Positions 53,220-62,360 of a DNA stretch of 64,000 nucleotides are shown in pieces (positions within the stretch are counted from its first letter, which is position 1; every line of letters begins with the position of its first letter). The DNA comes from Alphaproteobacteria bacterium. GTDB lineage: Bacteria; Pseudomonadota; Alphaproteobacteria; CAAHEQ01; UBA3637. Position numbers and translations under genes: made by a program. The DNA is taken from positions 1 through 64,000 of the forward strand of contig JAFYRI010000014.1 of NCBI GenBank assembly GCA_017559525.1. Direction: 5' to 3'. Below the pieces are notes generated by a model, which saw only the letters and a list, made by a program, of their open reading frames with translations, did no database searches and had not been told where the DNA came from.

Positions 53220-56200
53220 CTATCCGTTTACTGTCTTTTCAGCCAACTCTTTCGCGGCAACATAGTTAAACTTACCCGTTCCAAGTAATGGTGGCTCATC
53301 TGTTGTAATCACGCGACTTGGAATACCGAGTTCTGTCACCCCGGCGGCTTTAAAGGCCGCAATCATTTCTTCTTTTGTAATATCTTTACATGTTGTAATC
53401 AAAACGATTTGTTCACCCTTTTTAGCATCCGGAATATTCACAGCTCCCGTAATATAACCCGGCCATCTTTTTTCAATAACCATTTCTACGCTGAGCAACG
53501 ATACCATTTCGCCACCGATTTTAGCAAAACGCTTACTACGACCCTTGATATAGATATAACCTTCTTCATCAATGGATACAATATCACCCGTATCATACCA
53601 ACCATCTTTTGGTGGATCTAATTCTAATGGTTTGTCATAACGCATATACCCTTGCATAATGTTCGGGCCTTTAACCAAAAGTTCTTTACCTTCTTTAATA
53701 CCCTCAACTTCACGCAGTTTATATTCCATACCGGCCAAAATGCGTCCAACGGAACCTTTTGAATGGTGCAAGAAACCATTTACCGCAATAAATGGAGAAC
53801 ATTCTGTTGCACCATATCCTTCAAAGATACGTACGCCAAATTTTTCTGACCAAATACGACGTGTTTCATCTTTTACCTTTTCGGCACCGCTGGCAACAAT
53901 ACGCAAGCTGTTAAAATCATATGGATTGGCACATTTTGCATAACCAGCCAAGAATGTATCTGTTCCAAAGAAAATCGTTGCTTTACTGGAAGCACAAATT
54001 TCTGGAATCACACGATAATGAAGTGGTGTCGGATACAAGAATGTTTTAATACCCGTTGCCAATGGTAAAATCAAGCCAGCACCTAACCCAAACGAGTGGA
54101 ACATAGGTAAACAGTTCAACAATACATCTGTTGGATATACATCGAAACGACACAACACTTGATAGCTGTTAGCCAACATATTGCTGTGTGACAAAAATAC
54201 AGCCTTTGGCATACCTTCGGAACCAGATGTAAACAATACAACTGCTGTATCATCGCCCGTCACATTACCACCAGATGTTTTCTTATAGGCACGTTCTGGA
54301 CATAATGCACCATAAACACCAAACAATTTATCGGACGTTGTCAAAATGTCTTTTAAATTTTCCAAATAAACAACTCTAACACCACCAGCTTCAATTTCCG
54401 CAACCAAATTATCCAATTTAGCCAATTGAACCACTTTTTTTGCAGTAATAATTGTTTTTAATCCAACTGTTTGACATGTCGCCAAAACTTGTTTCGGACC
54501 TGATGTAAAGTTAATCATACACGGCACTTTACCAAAAGCTTGCAACCCTAAGAAAGCCAAAGCACACCCACCAGATGTCGGCATCATTAAACCAACATAT
54601 TTTTCATCTGAAATAACTTTATTCATCAAACGACCCAAGACGAATGCCTTCAAAAAGACAGCCATAAACTTCATTGGTTTTCTGGCAGTATCTTCCATAA
54701 TATTTTTAAAACGACCAGCCATTTTCATGGAACGTGCAATAGTTTTAAACAATGGGGCCGATTTATCATAACTGTCAAATGTCATAGATGCCATCACATC
54801 GTATAACTTAGAACTGATTTGCTCACGCACTTCACGATTTGGCAATCCATCTTTAACCGTTAATTCTACAGGAGGTAAAATAGTTAACTTAATTTTTGGG
54901 AACCATCTAAAGTCGGCCTTTTTACCTAAAACACGTGAGAAAATTGCATGTTTTGCACCATCAATACGAATTGGTAAAATTGGGGCATTTCCCTTTAGCG
55001 CCATCATGGCTGGACCTTCGTAAATTTTCATACGAGAGTTTCCACCATCCATAAAGCCTTCCGTCAAAATCATACACAATTTATTTTGCTGTAATTCTTC
55101 GGCCATATCTTTAACTGCAAACGGGCTGACTGGATCAAGCGGTTTAACTTCAACCAAATTTGTCATAAACTTAACGATTGGTTTGTCCATTAATTTATCG
55201 CTAACCGTAAAGACAATTTTCTTATCAATAAAAGCTGAAATTAACAACACATCCAAGTATGAGGTATGATTTGTCACAATCAAAGCACGCGGTCCAGCTA
55301 CAGCCAAATTTTCAAGCCCTTCAATTTTAGCATCAAAAACGGCACGGAAAACTTTTCGGAACAATTCGCGACGTGAATTAATGGGCATCAACCTAATCAT
55401 ATACAAAGCAAAAAACAAATTAACTGTGGCCAATAGCCCAACAATAGTCAACAATTCAAACCCAATAAAATGCAATGCTAACATAAGAACTAATCCACTA
55501 ACAACCGCCAGTGCATTTACCATATTGGAAAAAGCCATAATACGCCCCAAATATCTAAAAGGTGCATTAATTTGCAACAAAGCATAAAAGGGAATAATAT
55601 AGAAAGCAGACAACCCACCCAAAACAAAAGTATCAATCAAAATACGCAAATAATTAATATCCGTTGTAAACATTTTGGCAACAGTAATGGCCTTATCTGA
55701 CTGAGGCAAATTACCTCCTGCAGATACAACATCAAACAAAAATAATGACATTAACAACGAAACAAATGCCGTCCAGGCTCCCATATTATTTTTACGAGAC
55801 ATACGAGCATATAAGAAAGACGCACCAATATATCCCAAAGAAAACAAGCCAGACAAAAACAAAACAACCGACCAACGAGCGTTTAAAACATAACGTCCAA
55901 ATTCAGCGGAAAACGCAATAAAAACACTGGCCAACAACCAAAACCATGCAACCCCAGTTAAATATGTCCACACATCAAAATTGTTTTTAATTTTCTCTGC
56001 AACCGCACCAAAAGCTTCAATCGGAGACTTTACAATAACCATATCTGGCTCAATAGCATCTGTTTTTGGCAACTTTAATGAGATTAAAAAACTAATCAGC
56101 GACAAAATAAAAGCAACCGAACACACAACATAATATGCAGTGTCAAACTTTACAATGCTGGTTAATAATAAAGCAGCAAAAATACCTCCAATTGCTGTTG

Positions 56201-56636
56201 ACATTTTCAACCAAATATTACCATTGTTTAACTTTGATTTATCAACCAAAACAGGTAACAAAGAATAATCGGACACACGAGAACAAGCGCTGACAAATCC
56301 TAAAGAAGCTGTAATACAAACCAACAACCATCTAGAATCCAAAGATAAACTCAACAAAGCCATAGCCATAACACCAACTTCTATGACACGAATAACTTGC
56401 AATACCTTTGTCTTTGAAAACTTATCCGTAAACTGTCCAGCAAAAATAGATGCAAAATAAAAAGATAATGCATACAAAATAGCTGTACAAACAACAATCG
56501 CGGGATTATATTGTGTCATTTTATATGTCACAAAAAACAAAAATACAGTTCGAATAAAACCATCATTAATGGCAGAAAAAAAGTGGGGCACCAACAATGG
56601 CAAAAAGCGTTTATCCTTTAACATATTTTTTAACAT
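53220..56636 (-). CDS. aas: Trifunctional LplT-PlsC-acyl-ACP synthetase fusion (Aas type)
   Basis: The 1138-residue protein joins three domains. Residues ~1-420 are an LplT-like MFS transporter with about 12 helices (lysophospholipid uptake). Residues ~430-620 are a PlsC acyltransferase with NHTSYLDVLLI (HX4D) and EGFMDGGNSRM. Residues ~660-1138 are an AMP-forming acyl synthetase with VVLFTSGSEGMPKAV, EGYGATECSPF, WYDTGDIVSIDEEGYI, and the C-terminal Lys region GTGKFNYVA. In E. coli LplT and Aas are two proteins that recycle lysophospholipids; here one chain does all. AGGAGAAC precedes ATG 56636. gpsA follows. Confidence 0.9.
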   Translation of the reverse strand: MLKNMLKDKRFLPLLVPHFFSAINDGFIRTVFLFFVTYKMTQYNPAIVVCTAILYALSFYFASIFAGQFTDKFSKTKVLQVIRVIEVGVMAMALLSLSLDSRWLLVCITASLGFVSACSRVSDYSLLPVLVDKSKLNNGNIWLKMSTAIGGIFAALLLTSIVKFDTAYYVVCSVAFILSLISFLISLKLPKTDAIEPDMVIVKSPIEAFGAVAEKIKNNFDVWTYLTGVAWFWLLASVFIAFSAEFGRYVLNARWSVVLFLSGLFSLGYIGASFLYARMSRKNNMGAWTAFVSLLMSLFLFDVVSAGGNLPQSDKAITVAKMFTTDINYLRILIDTFVLGGLSAFYIIPFYALLQINAPFRYLGRIMAFSNMVNALAVVSGLVLMLALHFIGFELLTIVGLLATVNLFFALYMIRLMPINSRRELFRKVFRAVFDAKIEGLENLAVAGPRALIVTNHTSYLDVLLISAFIDKKIVFTVSDKLMDKPIVKFMTNLVEVKPLDPVSPFAVKDMAEELQQNKLCMILTEGFMDGGNSRMKIYEGPAMMALKGNAPILPIRIDGAKHAIFSRVLGKKADFRWFPKIKLTILPPVELTVKDGLPNREVREQISSKLYDVMASMTFDSYDKSAPLFKTIARSMKMAGRFKNIMEDTARKPMKFMAVFLKAFVLGRLMNKVISDEKYVGLMMPTSGGCALAFLGLQAFGKVPCMINFTSGPKQVLATCQTVGLKTIITAKKVVQLAKLDNLVAEIEAGGVRVVYLENLKDILTTSDKLFGVYGALCPERAYKKTSGGNVTGDDTAVVLFTSGSEGMPKAVFLSHSNMLANSYQVLCRFDVYPTDVLLNCLPMFHSFGLGAGLILPLATGIKTFLYPTPLHYRVIPEICASSKATIFFGTDTFLAGYAKCANPYDFNSLRIVASGAEKVKDETRRIWSEKFGVRIFEGYGATECSPFIAVNGFLHHSKGSVGRILAGMEYKLREVEGIKEGKELLVKGPNIMQGYMRYDKPLELDPPKDGWYDTGDIVSIDEEGYIYIKGRSKRFAKIGGEMVSLLSVEMVIEKRWPGYITGAVNIPDAKKGEQIVLITTCKDITKEEMIAAFKAAGVTELGIPSRVITTDEPPLLGTGKFNYVAAKELAEKTVNG

Positions 56637-56741
56637 AAAGTTCTCCTGTTATCATACAAATATATTTTTCTATATCATAAAGACGCAAAAATCGCAAGAT
56701 GAAAAAAATACCCCCCTTGAAACACCATCAACAAAAGAGCC

Positions 56742-56770
56742 TTGACAAGTTGTTTTTTTCGAGATACTGT
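56742..56770 (+). promoter_or_regulatory. Putative promoter of the anchored-protein gene
   Basis: TTGACA (56742-56747) and TACTGT (56765-56770), 17 bp apart, 38 bp before the ATG at 56809; it is divergent from the aas gene. Confidence 0.55.
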
Positions 56771-56808
56771 AAAATTATAATTATTTTAAGCAAGTTAGGA
56801 GATTTTTC

Positions 56809-57597
56809 ATGACAAAAAAAGAACAACCCAAAAAGACAACCAAAACAACAAAAACAACAAAAACAGAAACAAAAAGAAATTTATCCTTTTGGCCTGCTAA
56901 TACCTCCCGCGAAGATAAGGTTTCTTTACTCAGCTTTTGCTTGGGTATGATTGTAATGACATGCTTTTTTGTTTTAGACTTACAAATTCGAGACAATTTT
57001 CAAAAGCAAGATTCAAACTCTTATTTAAAATTGCTAACTCGGCAAATGCAAATGGAACAAAGAACAAGACATCATTTTCCTCATTGCAATTGTAAACAGG
57101 CAACATGTCCTGCAGCAAAAATCAACAAGCCAACATTAAAATGTCCTCCAGTTTGGCAACGTCAAGTCATCTTTAACCCCTTAGAATACGCCCCTTATGA
57201 CGCTCAAGGAACATTAACAATATCCGGCAACATATATCACTCCCTACCAAAAGGAGTTAAATATCATATAGAAAAAGCCGATGTATTCGTTAACCCAAAA
57301 ACATCTTACTCCGATGAATGGTGGACAAAACATTGGACGGGTTCCTATGGTATATCAAAAGTGGATGAACGCGCTTTGAAATACAACAAGGCTGGTACTG
57401 TTCAAACAAATGGGGACTTTTCTATTACCAATTTACCCTCCGGCACCTATTATGTTGGGGCAACTGCCTGTGTATCCAAAAAAGCTGGAACTCCCTGCCG
57501 CAATATACGTTGGGGAACAGAAGTTTCCATAAATGAAGATACGAAAGTTACCTTAAACAAAGTTTTCACAAAAAGAAAACAACGTCCTAGAAAATAA
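56809..57597 (+). CDS. Membrane-anchored protein with Lys/Thr repeat and transthyretin-like domain
   Basis: The 262 residues begin with a KKTTKTTKTTKTETK repeat, coded by tandem AAAACAACA-like units. A membrane helix follows at about 41-60 (SLLSFCLGMIVMTCFFVLDL). The periplasmic part has Cys-rich HFPHCNCKQATCPA and a domain whose TISGNIYHSLPKGVKYHIEKADVFV and GDFSITNLPSGTYYVGATACV look like a carboxypeptidase-regulatory or transthyretin-like beta-sandwich. The topology is N-in/C-out. No known function. Confidence 0.65.
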   Translation: MTKKEQPKKTTKTTKTTKTETKRNLSFWPANTSREDKVSLLSFCLGMIVMTCFFVLDLQIRDNFQKQDSNSYLKLLTRQMQMEQRTRHHFPHCNCKQATCPAAKINKPTLKCPPVWQRQVIFNPLEYAPYDAQGTLTISGNIYHSLPKGVKYHIEKADVFVNPKTSYSDEWWTKHWTGSYGISKVDERALKYNKAGTVQTNGDFSITNLPSGTYYVGATACVSKKAGTPCRNIRWGTEVSINEDTKVTLNKVFTKRKQRPRK

Positions 57598-57615
57598 AAA
57601 AACACAAAAAAATCA

Positions 57616-57646
57616 AACACCGACATTTTCTGTCGGTGTTTTTTTT
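57616..57646 (+). terminator. Intrinsic terminator after the anchored-protein gene
   Basis: AACACCGACA (57616-57625) pairs with TGTCGGTGTT (57631-57640) around a 5-nt loop, followed by a long T run. Confidence 0.92.
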
Positions 57647-57739
57647 CGTTTCTTTCTTTATAAATTTTATGTCTTATTAAATTTTTTTGAAAAAAACAAA
57701 ATTTTCTCTTTTTTTTTAATTTTTTTTTTGCTATACTGC

Positions 57740-57754
57740 ATCATATGATATCAT
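57740..57754. promoter_or_regulatory. Overlapping palindromes between promoter and lipoprotein gene
   Basis: ATCATATGAT (57740-57749) and ATGATATCAT (57745-57754) are two overlapping perfect palindromes. A TATACT -10-like box is at 57732-57737, just upstream, so a bound factor would block transcription. GAGAGG precedes the ATG at 57771. Confidence 0.4.
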
Positions 57755-57770
57755 AAGAGAGGAAAAAAAC

Positions 57771-58568
57771 ATGAAACGTTTAGGGCTTTTTTCAATTGCA
57801 TTGTTGGCTGGCTGTGTGCCAACACAAAAAGAATACACTATTATTCGCGAAACATCTCGTCCTGTTGTCCAAACGGAAGAGCAAAGCATAACTCCAGCAC
57901 AATCTGGGGCTGTTGAAACAAAAACAACTGCTGTTGTTTCAGAAACAACTCCAGCAACCTCTCCTTGTCCTCATGTGGCTCCGAATGGCAAGCCAGCTTG
58001 TATGCAACCTGCTCCAACCTATTTCGCAGGCACATACAATCAACCACAAGGTGTTTACCAAACGCAACAACATATCGCTTATCAATCTGGAGGTTGCGGG
58101 GGTCAAGTTATGTGTGGACAAAATTTAGCATCTACATTGGGTGGCACTATTATGAATATGCCCGCTCAAACAATGCATGCAACTTCCGTGCCAATACAGA
58201 TGCCAACACAACAAGTTCAAGTTCAATCTATGCCTTTAACAATGCCTGCAGCGCCACAAATGATTCAAACAGAGGTATTCTATGAAACACAAACAGTTCC
58301 AATGAATGCTCAAATCATGGCTCAAATGCCAACGGCCGTTCAAGCTCAATTGATGGGAACTCCCGATGTTATTTTACAACATCCGATTAATCGTGACTTG
58401 GTAAAATGTTCATTTGGAGATATGAACTGTCTTATTGCATACGAAGCACAAGGATATGCTCAATTACACAACACAACAGTTGCTCCAACATATAATGCTG
58501 TTGTACCAAATCAAAATTATACAGTCAGTGGTACATGGCAAGATAACAACAATATTCCTCGGTGGTAA
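57771..58568 (+). CDS. Gln/Met/Pro-rich lipoprotein
   Basis: The 265-residue protein has the lipobox LLAGC (Cys15). The mature part is low in complexity: Thr/Ser/Val-rich first, then many QMPTQ, MPAA and QAQ units, with conserved-looking Cys in SGGCGGQVMCGQN, and a terminal folded-looking segment VKCSFGDMNCLIAYEAQGYAQL. It is likely a surface or periplasm-spanning lipoprotein. No family is recognised. Its stop directly abuts the yifB start, so the two are probably co-transcribed. Confidence 0.65.
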   Translation: MKRLGLFSIALLAGCVPTQKEYTIIRETSRPVVQTEEQSITPAQSGAVETKTTAVVSETTPATSPCPHVAPNGKPACMQPAPTYFAGTYNQPQGVYQTQQHIAYQSGGCGGQVMCGQNLASTLGGTIMNMPAQTMHATSVPIQMPTQQVQVQSMPLTMPAAPQMIQTEVFYETQTVPMNAQIMAQMPTAVQAQLMGTPDVILQHPINRDLVKCSFGDMNCLIAYEAQGYAQLHNTTVAPTYNAVVPNQNYTVSGTWQDNNNIPRW

Positions 58569-60080
58569 ATGTTAGGGCGCACTCACACTGTTGCCTTTGA
58601 AGGAATAGAAGTATTAAAAGTCGGGACAGAGGTTCGTATTATGGACGGTCTGCCCGCTTTTTCTATTGTGGGATTGGCAGATAAAGCAGTTGCCGAAAGC
58701 AAAGAACGCATTCGGGCGGCTTTAACCGCAGTTGGACTCTCTTTGCCCGCTGCACGCATCACCGTTAATTTAGCGCCCGCTGATCTTATTAAAGAGGGAA
58801 CACACTACGACTTACCTATTACCGCCGCCTTATTGGCTGCTATGGGCATTTTGGCACCAACTGCCGTTGAAGAATGGATGATGTTAGGCGAGTTAGGATT
58901 AGACAGCTCAATTCGGCCCGTTTCTGGCATTTTGCCAGCAGCTATTGCAGCACATGGTTATAATATGGGACTGGTTTGTCCTGCAGAACAAGGCTCTGAA
59001 GCCGTTTGGTCTGGCAACGAAAAAATTGTTGCACCCGCATCCTTAATCAGTTTTATCAACCATTTCAAAGGAACGCAACTGTTACAGTCGCCCCAAGCAA
59101 AACCCATTCCAGATACAATCTCCACCTTAGATTTTAAAGATATAAAAGGTCAAGAAACAGCGAAGAGAGCATTAGAAATTGCAGCGGCAGGCGGACACAA
59201 CGTTTTAATGATTGGCCCTCCCGGATCTGGAAAATCCATGTTGGCAAGTCGATTACCCTCTATTATGCCGCCAATGAGTATGCAAGAAATTTTGGACATC
59301 AGCAATATTCATTCTGTTGCTGGCCTATTAAAAGATGGGCAATTGATTTCTACTCGTCCATTTAGAGATCCACATCATTCAGCCTCTACACCTGCATTGG
59401 TTGGAGGTGGATTGCGCGCTAGACCTGGTGAAATTTCATTAGCACATGGAGGCATCTTATTTTTAGATGAGCTTCCTGAATTTGCTAGAACAACTCTAGA
59501 GGCGTTAAGACAGCCCTTAGAAACAGGGAAAGTATCTGTTGCTAGAGCTAATATTCATGTAACATATCCAGCTAGATTTCAATTAATTGCAGCAATGAAT
59601 CCGTGTCGATGTGGTTATTTAGGTGTACGAGGACATGAATGCTCTAGAGCCCCCAAATGCGCTGAAGAATATCAATCAAAAATCTCAGGGCCTCTGTTGG
59701 ATCGTATCGATTTGCATGTTGATGTACCCGCAGTTGCTCCTTGGGAATTGGGACAAGGTGGTGGAGAAAGTTCAGAAACCATTCGTCAACGCGTACAACA
59801 AGCTGTTAATTTTGCATCTCATCGTTTCAAAGATTTACCGTTTAACAAAAATGCGCAAGCTGATGGAGCCATTTTGGAACAAATTGCTCAAATGGAGCCA
59901 TCTGCAAAAAATTTATTAATTTCTGCTGCTGAAAAATTGATGTTATCAGCCAGAGGATATCATCGTATTATGCGGGTTGCCAGAACAATTGCTGATTTAT
60001 CGCAATCACCAACTATTCATGAAATCCACATAGCCGAAGCATTATCCTTCAGAAAACCTCTACGACATAAGGATGTGTAA
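58569..60080 (+). CDS. comM: YifB/ComM family AAA+ helicase-like ATPase
   Basis: The 503-residue protein has an N-terminal Lon-like domain (MLGRTHTVAFEGIEVLKVGTE), the AAA core with P-loop GPPGSGKSMLASRLP near residue 215, Walker B GGILFLDELPEF, and a C-terminal Mg-chelatase-like domain with MNPCRCGYLG. ComM promotes branch migration of incoming single-stranded DNA in natural transformation; many non-competent bacteria also carry it. It overlaps the PAS gene by one base. Confidence 0.9.
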   Translation: MLGRTHTVAFEGIEVLKVGTEVRIMDGLPAFSIVGLADKAVAESKERIRAALTAVGLSLPAARITVNLAPADLIKEGTHYDLPITAALLAAMGILAPTAVEEWMMLGELGLDSSIRPVSGILPAAIAAHGYNMGLVCPAEQGSEAVWSGNEKIVAPASLISFINHFKGTQLLQSPQAKPIPDTISTLDFKDIKGQETAKRALEIAAAGGHNVLMIGPPGSGKSMLASRLPSIMPPMSMQEILDISNIHSVAGLLKDGQLISTRPFRDPHHSASTPALVGGGLRARPGEISLAHGGILFLDELPEFARTTLEALRQPLETGKVSVARANIHVTYPARFQLIAAMNPCRCGYLGVRGHECSRAPKCAEEYQSKISGPLLDRIDLHVDVPAVAPWELGQGGGESSETIRQRVQQAVNFASHRFKDLPFNKNAQADGAILEQIAQMEPSAKNLLISAAEKLMLSARGYHRIMRVARTIADLSQSPTIHEIHIAEALSFRKPLRHKDV

Positions 60081-61174
60081 TGGAGACGACTTTAGTATTA
60101 TTTTATAGTTTAATTATTATTGGCTTTATTTTGTTCATTGTGGTCATTGAAAAATACAAACGTATTGCCGTTGTTGAACAAGAACGCGCACACCATTTAG
60201 ATGATGTTCTTTCTTCTGCTCCAGAAGGATTTTATTATGAAATCAAATCTAAAACAAAAACACAAACTCTTTGTTCTAGAAGATTGTGTTTAATGTTAAA
60301 CATCGTAGATACCTCTTCTGATTTTACGACACTATTAACAACATTATCCGATAAATCTGCGGAAGAATTATCACATGCATGGAACAACCTATTAAAAACA
60401 GGGGATGCATTTGAGTTAACAATACAAAACTCTCTTAATTTAATGCACTTTACTGTTCGAGGGTATGCGCTCAAAACGCCATATATAGATCAACATGCAC
60501 ATATTTTATGGTTTGAAAATATTTCAAAACAAACGGCTGAATTTTCACAAAATGCATTAAAATATAGCAATCTATCAAACGAAAAAAGTATTTTAGAAAA
60601 CGCATTAAATTCATTGCCATACCCTATCATTATCAACAAAAGGACAAATGAAGTTGTCTTCGAAAACACACCTCAAAAAACAATGGAAGACACATCAGAT
60701 TTACACTGGGAAACAATTTCATTTAAATCAGATACAAACCATGGATATAAAATCAAATTTGGACAAGATAAAACCGCTGAGGATAAATTAAATGCGCATT
60801 TATTGGATGCAGAACGTGCCCACAAATTAACATTAAAAGAATTGCCTTGTGCTATTTGTATTTTCGATGCCAATACAAAACTATCTTTTCACAATCGATC
60901 TTTTGCTGATTTGTGGAAACTCGATAATGCTTGGTTAAAAAAAGAACCGTTATATGACGATCTCCTTAATAAGATGCAAGAAAAAGGATATCTTCCCCAG
61001 GTAAAAGATTTTGCACAATATAAGCGCATACAAAAAGATTCTTTTGCTAGACTAACAAAACCCTCAGAAGATTTCTTTTATCTTGAAAATGGTCGTTTAG
61101 TTCGTCGTCTCATGATCCCTCATGCCAAAGGGGGAATTTTGTTTATTGATGAAATTAAAACCATTGGAAAATAA
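60080..61174 (+). CDS. PAS-domain membrane sensor lacking a kinase domain
   Basis: A 364-residue protein with one membrane helix (5-24), an EKYKRIAVVEQERAHHLDDVL linker, two PAS-like regions (about 40-155, 190-240) and a third, better PAS at ~265-360 (KELPCAICIFDANTKLSFHNRSFADLW). This organisation resembles the N-terminal part of alphaproteobacterial PAS histidine kinases. It ends with GGILFIDEIKTIGK; no HisKA or HATPase domain follows, and an intrinsic terminator comes 7 bp later. It is a truncated kinase or a stand-alone sensor that acts through a partner. Confidence 0.7.
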   Translation: METTLVLFYSLIIIGFILFIVVIEKYKRIAVVEQERAHHLDDVLSSAPEGFYYEIKSKTKTQTLCSRRLCLMLNIVDTSSDFTTLLTTLSDKSAEELSHAWNNLLKTGDAFELTIQNSLNLMHFTVRGYALKTPYIDQHAHILWFENISKQTAEFSQNALKYSNLSNEKSILENALNSLPYPIIINKRTNEVVFENTPQKTMEDTSDLHWETISFKSDTNHGYKIKFGQDKTAEDKLNAHLLDAERAHKLTLKELPCAICIFDANTKLSFHNRSFADLWKLDNAWLKKEPLYDDLLNKMQEKGYLPQVKDFAQYKRIQKDSFARLTKPSEDFFYLENGRLVRRLMIPHAKGGILFIDEIKTIGK

Positions 61175-61180
61175 TATAAA

Positions 61181-61214
61181 AAAATACTCCCTTTGGCTTC
61201 AAAGGGAATATTTT
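61181..61214. terminator. Bidirectional terminator after the PAS gene
   Basis: TCCCTTTG (61188-61195) pairs with CAAAGGGA (61200-61207), extended by AAATA/TATTT over a C-A mismatch, with flanking A and T runs. It ends both the PAS gene and the convergent gene at 61236. Confidence 0.85.
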
Positions 61215-61235
61215 TATTTTTAAGATAATCGCATC

Positions 61236-62303
61236 TTATTTTTCTTTGCTTCGACCTAAAAAATATCCGGCAGATAAAGCACCCAAGAACATTAACCATC
61301 CCGCGTTACGAACAATCCATGACTCTTTTTCAACATCTACTTCTTCTGTTTTGGCGCCCAATATGTTTAACATATCTGTTTTTGTCTTACCGCTCATAAA
61401 TTTTGCAGTTTGAGCATATGTATAAAAAGCTAATGGTGTTTTTGCATTATCAAACGCAACTCTTACTGCCTGACAAGCGGCATCATGAGGTTGTAAACCA
61501 TTCCTAATTCCTTGCGCTGTTTGTTCAAAAACAATCTTTTGTTTTTGCGCTGCCAACTCCGGATTTTTTGAGGCAATAACAGCTGCCTCTCTTGCCAAAT
61601 CTGGATGAGCTAACAAACCTCCAAAAGTATCTAGCATTACTTGAGATTCTTGAGCAGAATATGTGTCTAAGTTAGACACAACAGCCTGTACACGAAAAGC
61701 TGCAGCATTCTGTACACGGTTAAGATCTCGTGTTTGAATCGCCATTGGCGTTGGAAAATTACTACGCAATTGAGTTAATCCATACCCTATACCACGTGGT
61801 GGATTTTTCGCATCATATTGAATACCTTCTTGTATATTTTCTGCGGCCAATCCAATGGCTTTATATTTTTCTAAACCACTAGATAAACCTATTCCAATTT
61901 CTCGTACCACGACACTGTCTAATGTTGTAGAAAATGTTGGATCAGCATCTAAATTGCCCAAAACATAAGCATGTCCAGCACGTTCTTCATACGATGCATT
62001 AATAGGGGTTGGCTTAAACTCTGGACAACGGGCAACCTCTTCCTTCAATGCAGGAGTTGGCTCTACATCTTTTGGAGCTGTATCTTGATTTTCTTGATAC
62101 CAATCATACCCTAAATATGCCAAAATGCTCAAAGAAGCCAAAGCCATCAACTTACCCCCGATTGAGCGCTTACTCTTTGGTTTCTCTTCTACCTTAGGGG
62201 CCTCAGCTCCCTCTGCTTTAGGTGTTTGAGGAATATCATTCATATTTGTTGCTCTCGCTGGTTTTCCAAATGGGAAACGTGAATCATATTGGGTATTAGA
62301 CAT
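61236..62303 (-). CDS. Hypothetical membrane-associated protein
   Basis: Not recognised. The 355 residues include a charged Pro/Glu/Lys-rich cytoplasmic N-terminus (about 1-45), a membrane helix near 50-66 (GGKLMALASLSILAYLG), a long mostly helical domain (about 100-310) with Ala/Asn/Gln-rich repeats, and a second membrane helix near the C-terminus (AGWLMFLGALSAGYFLG). It may therefore be a loop held at the membrane by both ends. It is transcribed opposite to the PAS gene and away from the antiporter. Confidence 0.55.
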   Translation of the reverse strand: MSNTQYDSRFPFGKPARATNMNDIPQTPKAEGAEAPKVEEKPKSKRSIGGKLMALASLSILAYLGYDWYQENQDTAPKDVEPTPALKEEVARCPEFKPTPINASYEERAGHAYVLGNLDADPTFSTTLDSVVVREIGIGLSSGLEKYKAIGLAAENIQEGIQYDAKNPPRGIGYGLTQLRSNFPTPMAIQTRDLNRVQNAAAFRVQAVVSNLDTYSAQESQVMLDTFGGLLAHPDLAREAAVIASKNPELAAQKQKIVFEQTAQGIRNGLQPHDAACQAVRVAFDNAKTPLAFYTYAQTAKFMSGKTKTDMLNILGAKTEEVDVEKESWIVRNAGWLMFLGALSAGYFLGRSKEK

Positions 62304-62360
62304 TGCACACTCCTTTTTATTATAATTATAACTTTATTATAACACAAAAAAAACTTTTTG

